This document shows, piece by piece, positions 16,093 through 22,936 of a stretch of DNA of 22,936 bases. The DNA is from JAKCDU01 sp035551615 (GTDB lineage: Bacteria > Actinomycetota > Acidimicrobiia > Acidimicrobiales > Palsa-688). The notes under the pieces were generated by a model. The model saw only the letters and a program-made list of their open reading frames with translations, was not told where the DNA came from and did no database searches. The stretch spans positions 1 through 22,936 of the forward strand of contig DASZNC010000165.1 of NCBI GenBank assembly GCA_035551615.1. Reading direction: 5' to 3'. The number at the start of each line of letters is the position of its first letter. The first letter of the stretch is position 1. Position numbers and translations under genes: made by a program.

Positions 16093-16892
16093 CGGCGATG
16101 ACCGACGACCGCCCGGCCGGGGACACCCCCGACGACGGGGGCAGGAACCAGACCGATCGCGAGACCGGGACGATGACGCTGTTCGAGCACCTGGCCGAAC
16201 TGCGCAACCGGGTGATCATCTCGATCGTGGCCATCGTTGCCGGGATGGTCGTGGTGTGGTTCTTCTACAACCCGCTGCTGCATTTCATGATCCATCCCTA
16301 CCAGCAGTACCTGGCCCACCACCCGAACAAGAACATCAGCAAGGCCCAACTGATCACCAACGGCCCCATCGAGGGCTTCACCACCCGGCTGAAGGTGTGC
16401 GGGTACGGCGGCGTGGTCCTCGGCGCCCCGGTGATCCTGTGGGAGCTGTGGCGTTTCATCACGCCCGGCCTGCACAAGAACGAGAAGCGCTACATCATCC
16501 CGTTCGTCACCGCCGCCATCGCCCTGTTCGCGCTCGGCGTGCTGACCGCCATCCTCGTGTTCCCGAAGGCGCTCGACTGGCTGATCAATGTCAGCGGCAA
16601 CGGCATCGTCCCGCTGTTCACGTTCTCCAAGTACTCGACGATCTACCTGGCGATGTGCGTCGTGTTCGGCGCCGTGTTCATGTACCCCCTGGTCCTGGTG
16701 TTCCTGATGCTGGTCGGTGTGGTACCCAGCCGGCGGTGGCGCAAGTGGCGCCGGCCGGCCATCGTCGTGATCGCCCTGGTCGCCGCCGTCATCACCCCGA
16801 GCAGCGACCCGTTCTCCTTCCTGGCCATGTCGGTACCGATGTACGTGTTCTACGAACTGAGCATCGTGGTGGGCCGACTACTGAAGAAGTAG
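16089..16892 (+). CDS. tatC: Sec-independent translocase subunit TatC
   Basis: 267 residues with six hydrophobic spans (about 41-60, 103-121, 137-159, 183-210, 223-236, 244-262). It is the receptor for twin-arginine signal peptides. Conserved marks: TLFEHLAELRNR (30-41, Glu34), F-T-T-R-L-K-V, APVILWELWRFITPGLHKNEKR (Glu132 in the NEKR loop) and the last-loop TPSSDPFS. The N-terminal 29 residues are polar and Asp-rich. The ATG at 16089 is used; one at 16098 is equally possible. Neither has a Shine-Dalgarno, and the start overlaps a possible leader frame. The helicase gene begins 5 nt after the stop, matching the tatC-helY neighbourhood I recall from Mycobacterium. Confidence 0.95.
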   Translation: MTAMTDDRPAGDTPDDGGRNQTDRETGTMTLFEHLAELRNRVIISIVAIVAGMVVVWFFYNPLLHFMIHPYQQYLAHHPNKNISKAQLITNGPIEGFTTRLKVCGYGGVVLGAPVILWELWRFITPGLHKNEKRYIIPFVTAAIALFALGVLTAILVFPKALDWLINVSGNGIVPLFTFSKYSTIYLAMCVVFGAVFMYPLVLVFLMLVGVVPSRRWRKWRRPAIVVIALVAAVITPSSDPFSFLAMSVPMYVFYELSIVVGRLLKK

Positions 16893-16897
16893 GGCCG

Positions 16898-19537
16898 GTG
16901 AGCTCACCTGCGCGCGCCCGCTTCTCGAGCGAACTGGGCTTCGAGCTCGACGGTTTCCAGACCCGTGCCCTCGACGCCCTGGACGAGGGCGGCAGCGTGG
17001 TCGTCGCCGCCCCGACCGGGTCGGGCAAGACGGTGGTGGCCCAGTACGCGGTGGCCCGGGCCCTCGACGAGGGGGGCAAGGCGTTCTACACCACGCCGTT
17101 GAAGGCCCTGTCGAACCAGAAGTACTGGGAGCTGGTCAAGCGCCACGGCGCCGAACGGGTCGGCCTGCTGACGGGTGACAACTCGGTCAACGGCACGGCG
17201 CCCATCGTGGTCATGACCACCGAGGTGCTGCGCAACATGATCTACGCCGCGTCCGGCGCCCTGGAGGGGCTGCGCTACGTGGTGCTGGACGAGGTCCACT
17301 ATCTGCAGAACGCCTACCGGGGGCCGGTGTGGGAGGAGGTCATCATCCACGCCCCGGCCGGCGTCGCCCTGGTGTGCCTGTCGGCCACGGTGTCCAACGC
17401 CGAGGAGCTGGCCGACTGGATCCGCACCGTCCGGGGGGCCACCACCCCGGTGATCGAGGAGCGCCGGCCGGTCGAACTGCACGACCTGTACCTGATGGGC
17501 GACAAGAGCAGCGACCGGCTTCACCTTCTGCCCACCCTGATCGACGGCCGCCCCAACGCCGAGGCGGCCGCCCTCGATTCCAAGACGCTGCGCCATCCGG
17601 GGATGCGGGGCCGCCCGCGCGGCCGGCTGTTCACCCCCCGGCGCATCGAGGTGGTGGAGCTGCTCGAGGAGCACGACATGCTCCCGGCCATCTACTTCAT
17701 CTTCTCCAGGGCGGCCTGCGACGATGCCGTCACCGCCTGCGTGCGCGAGGGCAAGCGGCTGACCACGGGCGAGGAGCGCCGGCAGATCCGGGCCATCGCC
17801 GAAGAGCACGTAGAGCCGCTCTCCGACGCCGACCTCGACGTGCTCGACTACACGGCCTGGTTGAACGGCTTGGAGGCCGGGTACGCGGCCCACCACGCCG
17901 GTATGGTGCCGCCGTTCAAGGAGGCGGTCGAGGCCTGCTTCGCAGCCGGGCTGGTGAAGGCGGTGTTCGCCACCGAGACCCTGTCGCTCGGCATCAACAT
18001 GCCGGCCCGGACGGTCGTCATCGAGAAGCTGACCAAGTTCACCGGGGAGCGCCACGAGTTCCTGACCCCCGGCGAGTACACCCAGCTGACCGGGCGGGCC
18101 GGCCGGCGGGGGATCGACGAGGTCGGCTACGCGGTGGTCCTCTGGTCGCCGTTCGTGCCGTTCGACCAGGTCGCCGGCCTGGCCGGGGCCCGCACGTACG
18201 CCCTGACCAGCAGCTTCCGGCCGACCTACAACATGGCCGCCAACCTGGTCCGCCGCTACCCGCCGGATGTGGCCCACCACCTGCTCAACCTGTCGTTCGC
18301 CCAGTTTCGGGCGGACAGCGACGTGGTCCGGCTGGAGACCCAACTGGAGCGGACCACCGCCGCCCTGCAGGAGGCCCGCCGGGCGGCCGGCTGCGAGCGG
18401 GGCGACATCGAGGAGTACCGGAAGCTGGTCCGGGCCAGCGAGGAGACGGCCCGCCAGCGGCCCTCGATGACGGCCGAGGTGATCTCCGCCCTGGAACGGG
18501 TGCGGCCGGGCGACGTGCTGGTGGTCCCCGGCAGCCGCCAGGGCGGGCGGGTGGCGGTCCTGTCGACGTCCCGGCGGCGGGGCGGCGACATCCGCCTCCG
18601 GGCTGTCACCGCCGACCAGAAGGTGGTCTCGCTCAGCCCCCGCGACTTCCCGGCCCCACCCGTCGCCCTGGCCCGCATCTCCATGCCCGCCCCCTACGCC
18701 CCCAACAACGCCGGCTTCCAGCGCCAGGTCGTGTCCGCCCTCATTGCCAGCCGGCTGGAGGCCGACGCCACCGAGGCGGTGGACCCGGCCCGGCGCAACT
18801 GGCGGGGGGCGGTGGCCCTGTCCCAGGCGGCCGCCGCCGAGCAGCATCCGGTGGCCTCCTGCGCCGACGCCAGAGCCCATCTCCGGGCCCTGGACCGGGC
18901 CGACCGCTTCGCCCGCGACGTGGACCGCCTCCAGAGGCGGGTGAAGGGCCGACTCGAGTCCCTGGCCCGCCAGTTCGACCGGGTGCTGCGGGTGCTCGAG
19001 GCGTGGGGCTACGTGGACGGCTGGAGCCTCACCGATCGCGGTACCCGCCTGGCCCGCATCTACCACGAGGCCGACCTCCTGATCGCCGAGTGCCTCGAGC
19101 AGGGACTGCTCGACGGCCTGGGCGAAGCGGAGATGGCCGCCGCCGTGTCCGTCTTCACCTACGAGAACCGGGGCCAGGGGGAGAGCAACGGCTGGTTCCC
19201 GACGCCCCGCCTGCGGCACCGGTGGACGGCCGTCAACCAGCTGGTCGCCGACCTGAACGGGGCCGAGGACGACGCCGGCCTGCCGCTCACCCGCGGGCCG
19301 GACCCGGGGTTCGCCACCCTGGCCTACGCCTGGGCCGAAGGGGAGGACCTGGCCGACGTCATCGCCGACGAGGAGATGTCCGGCGGCGACTTCGTACGGA
19401 ACACCAAACAGCTGATCGACCTGCTCCGCCAGGTCGGCGAAACGGCCCCGGATCCGGCCACCGGCCGGTCGGCGCGGGCGGCGGCCGAGCGGCTCATGCG
19501 GGGCGTGGTGGCCGCCTCCTCGGTAGTCAACGGCTGA
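16898..19537 (+). CDS. helY: DEVH-box superfamily 2 RNA helicase, Ski2/Mtr4-like (HelY)
   Basis: 879 residues from the GTG 5 nt after tatC. Motif I is APTGSGKT (38-45, Lys44), motif II is DEVH (131-134), motif III is SAT (162-164); the second RecA domain carries TETLSLGINMPARTVVIEKL (about 357-376) and motif VI QLTGRAGRRGID (about 397-408). The C-terminus (about 700-870; ECLEQGLLDGLGEAEMAAAVSVFTYENR) is a DSHCT domain, typical of Mtr4/Ski2/Dob1 exosome helicases. The actinobacterial homologue HelY has no firm role; ATP-dependent RNA unwinding during RNA decay is an inference from the fold. Length is in the usual range. A hairpin follows directly after the stop, so it may end the tat operon. 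There are no broken motifs. Confidence 0.93.
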   Translation: MSSPARARFSSELGFELDGFQTRALDALDEGGSVVVAAPTGSGKTVVAQYAVARALDEGGKAFYTTPLKALSNQKYWELVKRHGAERVGLLTGDNSVNGTAPIVVMTTEVLRNMIYAASGALEGLRYVVLDEVHYLQNAYRGPVWEEVIIHAPAGVALVCLSATVSNAEELADWIRTVRGATTPVIEERRPVELHDLYLMGDKSSDRLHLLPTLIDGRPNAEAAALDSKTLRHPGMRGRPRGRLFTPRRIEVVELLEEHDMLPAIYFIFSRAACDDAVTACVREGKRLTTGEERRQIRAIAEEHVEPLSDADLDVLDYTAWLNGLEAGYAAHHAGMVPPFKEAVEACFAAGLVKAVFATETLSLGINMPARTVVIEKLTKFTGERHEFLTPGEYTQLTGRAGRRGIDEVGYAVVLWSPFVPFDQVAGLAGARTYALTSSFRPTYNMAANLVRRYPPDVAHHLLNLSFAQFRADSDVVRLETQLERTTAALQEARRAAGCERGDIEEYRKLVRASEETARQRPSMTAEVISALERVRPGDVLVVPGSRQGGRVAVLSTSRRRGGDIRLRAVTADQKVVSLSPRDFPAPPVALARISMPAPYAPNNAGFQRQVVSALIASRLEADATEAVDPARRNWRGAVALSQAAAAEQHPVASCADARAHLRALDRADRFARDVDRLQRRVKGRLESLARQFDRVLRVLEAWGYVDGWSLTDRGTRLARIYHEADLLIAECLEQGLLDGLGEAEMAAAVSVFTYENRGQGESNGWFPTPRLRHRWTAVNQLVADLNGAEDDAGLPLTRGPDPGFATLAYAWAEGEDLADVIADEEMSGGDFVRNTKQLIDLLRQVGETAPDPATGRSARAAAERLMRGVVAASSVVNG

Positions 19538-19542
19538 GATCG

Positions 19543-19562
19543 GGCGCCCCCCGTCGGGCGCC
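19543..19562 (+). terminator. GC hairpin directly after helY, possible terminator
   Basis: GGCGCCC and GGGCGCC pair perfectly over 7 bp with a 6-nt loop, starting 5 nt after the helY stop. No U-tract follows. The thyX-like gene has its own -10-like element downstream. Confidence 0.4.
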
Positions 19563-19596
19563 GGGGCGGGTCCACCGCCAGCTCTCCGGGGGCTCG

Positions 19597-19602
19597 TAAG
19601 GT
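19597..19602 (+). promoter_or_regulatory. TAAGGT, possible -10 of the thyX-like gene
   Basis: TAAGGT ends 10 nt before the ATG at 19613, and no ribosome site lies between. Same geometry as before prcB and pafA. Confidence 0.4.
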
Positions 19603-19612
19603 GGCATCCGCT

Positions 19613-21274
19613 ATGGCGAACGTCGACGAGGGAATCTACGCCGTAGAGGAATGGACCGACGACGAGGCGGACATCCTGCGCCGGTACTTCACCAACCTGG
19701 ACGGCCCCGTCTTCGCCCTCGTCAACCTGCCCGAAGTGGTCAAGGGTGCCCTGTTCGCCCGCTACAGCCGCTCGGCCAAGAGCCTGCGCCGGCTTTTCCT
19801 CGACGAGTTCGTGGGCGACCTGGACATCAGCGGGGACCTGGGCATTGACGCCACCATCGGGCTGGCCCGCGCCGAGCAGCTCTACGACCGGGTGTTCTTC
19901 GAGTACGGCGACGATTCCGTCGCCCAGCTGGGCGGCGTGCACCTGGCCTGCGAGCAGGCGTCGAACGTGCTCACCAAGGTGCTCGAGTGGGGCCGGCTGA
20001 TGTCCTACATGGAGAAGTCCACCCGCTACGTCGCCTACGACACCCGGTTGAACGGCCGCTACCGGTACTACCGCGACCCCGAGATCCTGGGGTCGCCGCT
20101 CGGCACCCGCTACGTCGGCGACATGGACCGGCTCTTCGACGCCTACGCCCAGCTGCTGCCCCAGCTGCAGGAGTACTACTCCGGTCGCCACCCGAAGGCG
20201 GAGGGCGACTCGGACTTCGTATGGCGCCAGTCGGTGCGGGCCAAGGCGTTCGACGCCCTGCGCGGCATGCTCCCTTCGGGGGCCATCTCCAACCTGGGCA
20301 TCTACGCCAGCGGCCAGGCCTACGAGGCCCTGCTGATCCGCATGCGGGCCCACCCGCTGCCCGAGGCCCGGGCCTACGCCGATCTCATCCTCGAGGAGCT
20401 GCGCAAGGTCATCCCGTCGTGGGTCAAGCGGGTCGACGTCGACGACCGCGGGGTGGCCCACTCGGAGTACCTGGAGAGCACCGGCTCGGCCATGCAGGAC
20501 CTGGCCCACCGGCTGTTCACGCCCGACGACGCCGTGGGCCGGGCGGCGGCCGGCGGCTCGCCCGAGGTGGAGTTGACCGGCTGGGACCCTGACGGCGAGG
20601 TCAAGGTGGTCGCCGCCATGCTCTACCCCTACACCGACCGGCCCGAGTCGGCCGTCCAGGCCCGGGTGGCGGCCATGTCGGTCGACGACCGGATGGAGGT
20701 CGTCCGGCACTACGTGGGCGACCGTCGCAACCGGCGCCACCGACCGGGCCGGGCCCTGGAGCGCTGCGACTACCGCTTCGACGTCATCTCCGACTACGGG
20801 GCCTTCCGGGACCTGCAGCGCCACCGGTTGCTCACCGTCGAATGGCAGGACCTGACCCCGGCCCACGGCTACACGATGCCCGCTTCGGTCGTCGAGGCCG
20901 GCGTGGAGGACGCCTACTCGGCCGCCATGCAGCGCTCGGCCGGCCTCTGGGAGGCGTTGGCCGACCGCTTCCAACCCAGCCAGGCCGCCTACGCCGTGGC
21001 CCTGGCCTTCCGCATCCGGTACGTGATGCAGTTCAACGCCCGGGAGGCCATGCACCTGTTGGAGTTGCGCACCAGCCCCCAGGGCCACCCCGAGTACCGC
21101 CAGGTGTGCCAGCAGATGCACCGCCTGATCGCCGAGCGGGCCGGTCACCGCACCATCGCCGCCATGATGAGCCACGTCGACGAAACCGACTACGACTCGG
21201 CCGGCCTCGAGCGCCTGCAGGGCGAGCGCCGCGCCGAGGCCCGGCGGTCGGACCGGGCCCCGACGCCGTCCTGA
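19613..21274 (+). CDS. double-domain ThyX-family (FAD-dependent thymidylate synthase-like) protein
   Basis: 553 residues, about twice the length of ThyX. Two ThyX-like halves can be traced. The first has YGDDSVAQLGGVHLACEQASNVLTK-type helices (about 98-122), then EWGRLMSYMEKSTRY (125-139) where ThyX has RHRxxSxNExSxRY, and a C-terminal LPSGAISNLGIYASGQAYEALLIRMR block. The second has DLQRHRLLTVEWQDLTPAHGY (400-420) and FNAREAMHLLELRTSPQGHPEYRQ (474-497), like the dUMP-binding NLRxxxHFLxLR region of ThyX. Neither half keeps the full RHRx7S signature: the first lacks RHR, the second has RHR but no Ser. It may be an active split-site enzyme or a diverged relative with another substrate; thymidylate synthesis is not established. 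An alternative GTG lies at 19601; the ATG at 19613 fits a TAAGGT element. Confidence 0.8.
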   Translation: MANVDEGIYAVEEWTDDEADILRRYFTNLDGPVFALVNLPEVVKGALFARYSRSAKSLRRLFLDEFVGDLDISGDLGIDATIGLARAEQLYDRVFFEYGDDSVAQLGGVHLACEQASNVLTKVLEWGRLMSYMEKSTRYVAYDTRLNGRYRYYRDPEILGSPLGTRYVGDMDRLFDAYAQLLPQLQEYYSGRHPKAEGDSDFVWRQSVRAKAFDALRGMLPSGAISNLGIYASGQAYEALLIRMRAHPLPEARAYADLILEELRKVIPSWVKRVDVDDRGVAHSEYLESTGSAMQDLAHRLFTPDDAVGRAAAGGSPEVELTGWDPDGEVKVVAAMLYPYTDRPESAVQARVAAMSVDDRMEVVRHYVGDRRNRRHRPGRALERCDYRFDVISDYGAFRDLQRHRLLTVEWQDLTPAHGYTMPASVVEAGVEDAYSAAMQRSAGLWEALADRFQPSQAAYAVALAFRIRYVMQFNAREAMHLLELRTSPQGHPEYRQVCQQMHRLIAERAGHRTIAAMMSHVDETDYDSAGLERLQGERRAEARRSDRAPTPS

Positions 21275-21310
21275 CCGTGTGGCAGATGTTGAAGTTGTCA
21301 AAGGAAGGGG

Positions 21311-21340
21311 TTGCTGAGGCTGGAGTAAACGTTGTAGGTT
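21311..21340 (+). promoter_or_regulatory. promoter of the LysM/transglycosylase gene
   Basis: TTGCTG (21311-21316), 18 bp, then TAGGTT (21335-21340), inside an unusually AT-rich stretch (21285-21342). The predicted start is near 21347. A GGAGGG (21355-21360) and a 5-bp GGGAT/ATCCC hairpin (21358-21370) follow, before the start codon at 21381. Confidence 0.5.
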
Positions 21341-21380
21341 GACGCGCTGCGGGTGGAGGGATCGGATCCCTTGTTCTGCC

Positions 21381-22154
21381 ATGCCCATGAATCGCCACAT
21401 CCGCCTCATTGCGGCGGCAACCGTGCTGGTCGGCCTGGTCACCTTCGGTCTGGCCGACTACGCATCCAGCTCCTCCTCCGACGTCTACACGGTCCAGGCC
21501 GGTGACTCGTTGTGGGCTATCGCCACCTCCCGCGGCATCACCGTCGCCCAGCTGGCCTCCGCCAACCGGATGAACCCCAACGACATCCTGCTGATCGGCC
21601 GCCGGTTGGTCATACCGGGACAGTCGGCCGCGTCGACGCCGTCGCAGCCGGTGGTCGTCGCCGCCGCCCCCAACCGCAACCCGGTGTCGTTCTGCGCCAC
21701 CTTCCGCCCGAGCGGCGGCAGCTGGGGCCGGCTGCCGGCCGGCCTGGCCGGTAGCTCCCGCTACTACCAGCTGCGGCCCATATTCCAGGAGTGGTCCAAC
21801 TACTACGACATCTCACTGCCCCTGCTCGAGGCGGTCGCCTGGCAGGAATCCGGTTGGCAGCAGGGCGTGGTGTCGCCGACCGGAGCCATCGGCGTGGGCC
21901 AGGTCGAGCCGTACACGGCCACCTTCATCACCACCAACCTGGTCGGCCACCCTCTGAACATCCACTCGGCCGCCGACAACATCCACATGTCGGCCGCCTT
22001 CCTCAACTATCTGGCCGAGATCGAAGGCAACAACCGGTGCGCCACCATCGCCGCCTACTACGAGGGCCCGCTCAACCTGCAGACCCGCGGCGTCCTGCCT
22101 TCTGCACAGCAATACGTGGCGGACGTCGAAGCGCTTCTTCCCGAGTTCGAATAG
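21381..22154 (+). CDS. exported LysM protein with a lytic-transglycosylase-like domain
   Basis: 257 residues from ATG 21381; ATG 21387 is equally possible, and neither has a well-placed ribosome site. An N-terminal basic patch and hydrophobic stretch (about 8-25) form a signal peptide or anchor. One LysM module (about 36-80; YTVQAGDSLWAIATSRGITVAQLASAN...GRRLVIPG) binds peptidoglycan. After a short linker, a soluble-lytic-transglycosylase-like fold (about 140-250) carries LLEAVAWQESGWQQGVVSPTGAIGVGQV; the Glu in WQESGW (about residue 156) is the expected catalytic acid. Two Cys (about 105 and 220) could form a disulfide outside the cell. It probably cleaves or remodels the cell wall. Its own promoter lies upstream and a hairpin follows the stop. 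No Tat motif is seen, so export is likely by Sec. Confidence 0.88.
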   Translation: MPMNRHIRLIAAATVLVGLVTFGLADYASSSSSDVYTVQAGDSLWAIATSRGITVAQLASANRMNPNDILLIGRRLVIPGQSAASTPSQPVVVAAAPNRNPVSFCATFRPSGGSWGRLPAGLAGSSRYYQLRPIFQEWSNYYDISLPLLEAVAWQESGWQQGVVSPTGAIGVGQVEPYTATFITTNLVGHPLNIHSAADNIHMSAAFLNYLAEIEGNNRCATIAAYYEGPLNLQTRGVLPSAQQYVADVEALLPEFE

Positions 22155-22167
22155 GTGAATTTTTGGT

Positions 22168-22202
22168 GGCCGGACCCTTGACGGGAGCCGGTTCGGTCGG
22201 CC
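22168..22202 (+). terminator. hairpin after the LysM gene, possible terminator
   Basis: GGCCGGACC and GGTCGGCC pair over 8 bp with one bulged base, 14 nt after the stop. The loop itself holds a small CCC/GGG stem. There is no U-tract after it. Confidence 0.35.
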
Positions 22203-22221
22203 AAGTTGGTATCCAGCAATG

Positions 22222-22413
22222 ACACCGCGACTACCGGTCGTGGTGTGCGCGCCAGGGTGGCCTGGAGGGACCAAGTAGACAACGGGCGTTGCCTAACAGT
22301 TGGCCCCGGGGGGGTAACGACGTCGGCAGCGAGCGGCCCCAACGGTTCCCCAGGTCATCCGGCGCGACTTCCCTGAATCGGGGCGGTTCAGGAATACGCA
22401 GGGGTGGGTCGCG
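22222..22413. other. hairpin-rich intergenic stretch, possible structured RNA
   Basis: The 366-bp gap between the LysM gene and the acidic protein gene (22155-22520) has no convincing reading frame. It contains, in order: a 10-bp stem with a 5-nt loop and one G-U pair (22222-22246), CCAGG/CCTGG (22252-22265), a CAACG/CGTTG dyad near 22279-22290, a GTTGG/CCAAC enclosure near 22302-22343, and a TTCCcTGAA/TTCAGGAA stem (22369-22394) enclosed by GCGAC/GTCGC (22364-22412). It lies upstream of the predicted -10 of the next gene, so it would be a separate RNA or DNA structure. I recognise no tRNA, tmRNA, SRP, RNase P or known riboswitch signature. Confidence 0.3.
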
Positions 22414-22447
22414 GTTTAGACGGGACCCGGGCAGGGAATCGGCCGTC

Positions 22448-22453
22448 TAGTAT
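22448..22453 (+). promoter_or_regulatory. TAGTAT, likely -10 of the DUF4193 gene
   Basis: TAnnnT element with a predicted start near 22460, giving a leader of about 60 nt to the ATG at 22521. GAAGGA (22509-22514) is the ribosome site, 6 nt before the start. No -35 is clear. Confidence 0.4.
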
Positions 22454-22520
22454 CCGCGCCGACATCGCCGGCCAGCTGATCCGGGGAACCCGCCGAACCA
22501 CGCATTTCGAAGGACCACGT

Positions 22521-22936
22521 ATGCCCAAAGACGACCTGGACGAAGAGCTGACCGAAGAAGAGGAGATGCCCGAGGACCTCGACGAGGAGGACCTCGACGA
22601 GGAGGAACTCGACGACGATGACGAAGGCGACATCGACGACGATGACGACGGCGATGTGGATGCCTCCGAGGACGACGATTCCGAGGACGACGGCGCCGAG
22701 ATCACCATCAAGGCCCGCACCGACGACGAGGAGGAGGAGGAGGACGACGATGACGAGGACTCCGACGACGTCGAAGCCAGCCTCGACGTCATCCTCAAGG
22801 AGAGGCTCGTCGTCAACGATGATGACGACGATGACGACGAGGATGACGTTGTCGATGGCGAGGACCGCAGCGAGAGCCCCCTCCGGGTGCTGCCCAAGCA
22901 GCCGGGCGAGTTCGTCTGCCAGTCCTGTTTCCTGGT
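22521..22936 (+). CDS. DUF4193-family acidic protein, 3' end cut by the window
   Basis: 138 codons are visible and the frame is open to the window end. The N-terminal 115 or so residues are extremely acidic (long Asp/Glu runs, DLDEEDLDEEELDDDD and a seven-Asp run), interrupted by short conserved-looking islands: EITIKARTD and SLDVILKERLVV. The last part, LRVLPKQPGEFVCQSCFLV, matches the C-terminal signature of actinobacterial DUF4193 proteins (VRVVPKQxDEFxCxSCFLV), which continue with a second Cys pair; that pair is presumably just beyond the window. Family members are about 100 residues, so this one is longer because of the acidic expansion. The function is unknown; the four-Cys part looks like a zinc ribbon. 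GAAGGA 6 nt before the ATG supports the start. Confidence 0.85.
   Translation, partial: MPKDDLDEELTEEEEMPEDLDEEDLDEEELDDDDEGDIDDDDDGDVDASEDDDSEDDGAEITIKARTDDEEEEEDDDDEDSDDVEASLDVILKERLVVNDDDDDDDEDDVVDGEDRSESPLRVLPKQPGEFVCQSCFL

Noticed and set aside
21277..21342. 21-codon frame (GTG ... TGA) ahead of the LysM gene
   Set aside because: Its codons are AT-rich, unlike any gene here, there is no ribosome site, and it contains the predicted -35 and -10. Regulatory DNA is the better reading.
21275..21380. c-di-AMP (ydaO-type) riboswitch before a cell-wall hydrolase gene
   Set aside because: Such riboswitches often precede LysM/Rpf genes in actinobacteria, but the 106-nt gap is too short after the predicted start and I see none of the conserved core.
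16904..21442. Very long antisense frame (about 1,500 codons) opposite helY and the thyX-like gene
   Set aside because: GC-rich codon bias leaves few stops on the opposite strand. The sense genes carry full family motifs; the antisense product is low-complexity Gly/Val/Leu/His sequence.
22155..22520. tRNA, tmRNA, SRP RNA or RNase P RNA in the intergenic gap
   Set aside because: No GTTCRANYC T-loop with matching acceptor stem, no GGAAGGAAGCA SRP core, and no RNase P or tmRNA consensus was found by eye.
22388..22897. Poly-serine antisense frame opposite the acidic protein gene
   Set aside because: Runs of Ser arise from reading GAC/GAG-rich sequence backwards; the sense strand has the DUF4193 signature and a good ribosome site.

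Overview
This is a gene-dense, very GC-rich window. Coding sequence is almost all on the + strand, with frequent GTG starts and start/stop overlaps. It carries a complete bacterial proteasome/pupylation locus (arc/mpa, dop, pup, prcB, prcA, pafA, pafB, pafC). The gene order pafA-pafB-pafC ... tatB-tatC-helY resembles the one I recall from Mycobacterium. The organism is therefore an actinobacterium. The double-length ThyX-like protein, the GGE-type Pup and the insertions into the locus suggest a deep lineage such as Acidimicrobiia, but that placement is inference and was not tested against a database.

Layout. Positions 1-1885 hold the 3' part of a TrmI tRNA m1A58 methyltransferase and, overlapping it by one base, a MarP-like membrane serine protease. 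A small ferredoxin (1917-2159, - strand) is divergent from arc; the roughly 275 bp between them carry a good promoter for the ferredoxin, a perfect palindrome, a hairpin and a likely arc promoter. Positions 2435-7511 hold arc, dop, pup, prcB and prcA: the unfoldase ring, the depupylase, the tag and the 20S core. A roughly 570 bp gap follows (7512-8084) with a GC hairpin and a striking four-unit tandem palindromic repeat array. Acetyl-CoA synthetase (8085-10055) sits between the proteasome core and the ligase gene pafA. pafA, pafB and pafC are tightly packed (10086-13330). lepB (13363-14280) has a Pro/Ala-rich repeat extension and converges on a glycerophosphodiester phosphodiesterase on the - strand (14258-14962). 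A divergent CxxC/CxxC small protein, a 56-residue membrane peptide, tatB, tatC and a Ski2/Mtr4-like helicase follow. Then come a tandem-duplicated ThyX-family protein (19613-21274), a LysM plus transglycosylase-fold exported protein (21381-22154), a hairpin-rich intergenic stretch, and the start of an extremely acidic DUF4193-family protein cut by the window end.

How the genes work together. PafA attaches Pup, which already ends in Glu and so needs no deamidation, to target lysines. ARC recognises Pup through its coiled coils and threads substrates into the PrcA/PrcB chamber, docking through its GQYL tail. Dop removes Pup. PafB and PafC are WYL regulators associated with the DNA-damage response. 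The downstream part is an envelope/export block: type I signal peptidase, Tat translocase, and a LysM cell-wall enzyme.

A recurring feature is a TAnnnT element about 7-10 nt upstream of start codons that lack a good Shine-Dalgarno sequence. This suggests leaderless mRNAs and several internal transcription starts. The most unusual items are the palindromic array, the double ThyX-like protein, the Asp-substituted ferredoxin cluster motif, acs inside the pupylation locus, a possible 10-codon leader ORF coupled to tatC, and the hairpin-rich 22.2-22.4 kb gap.
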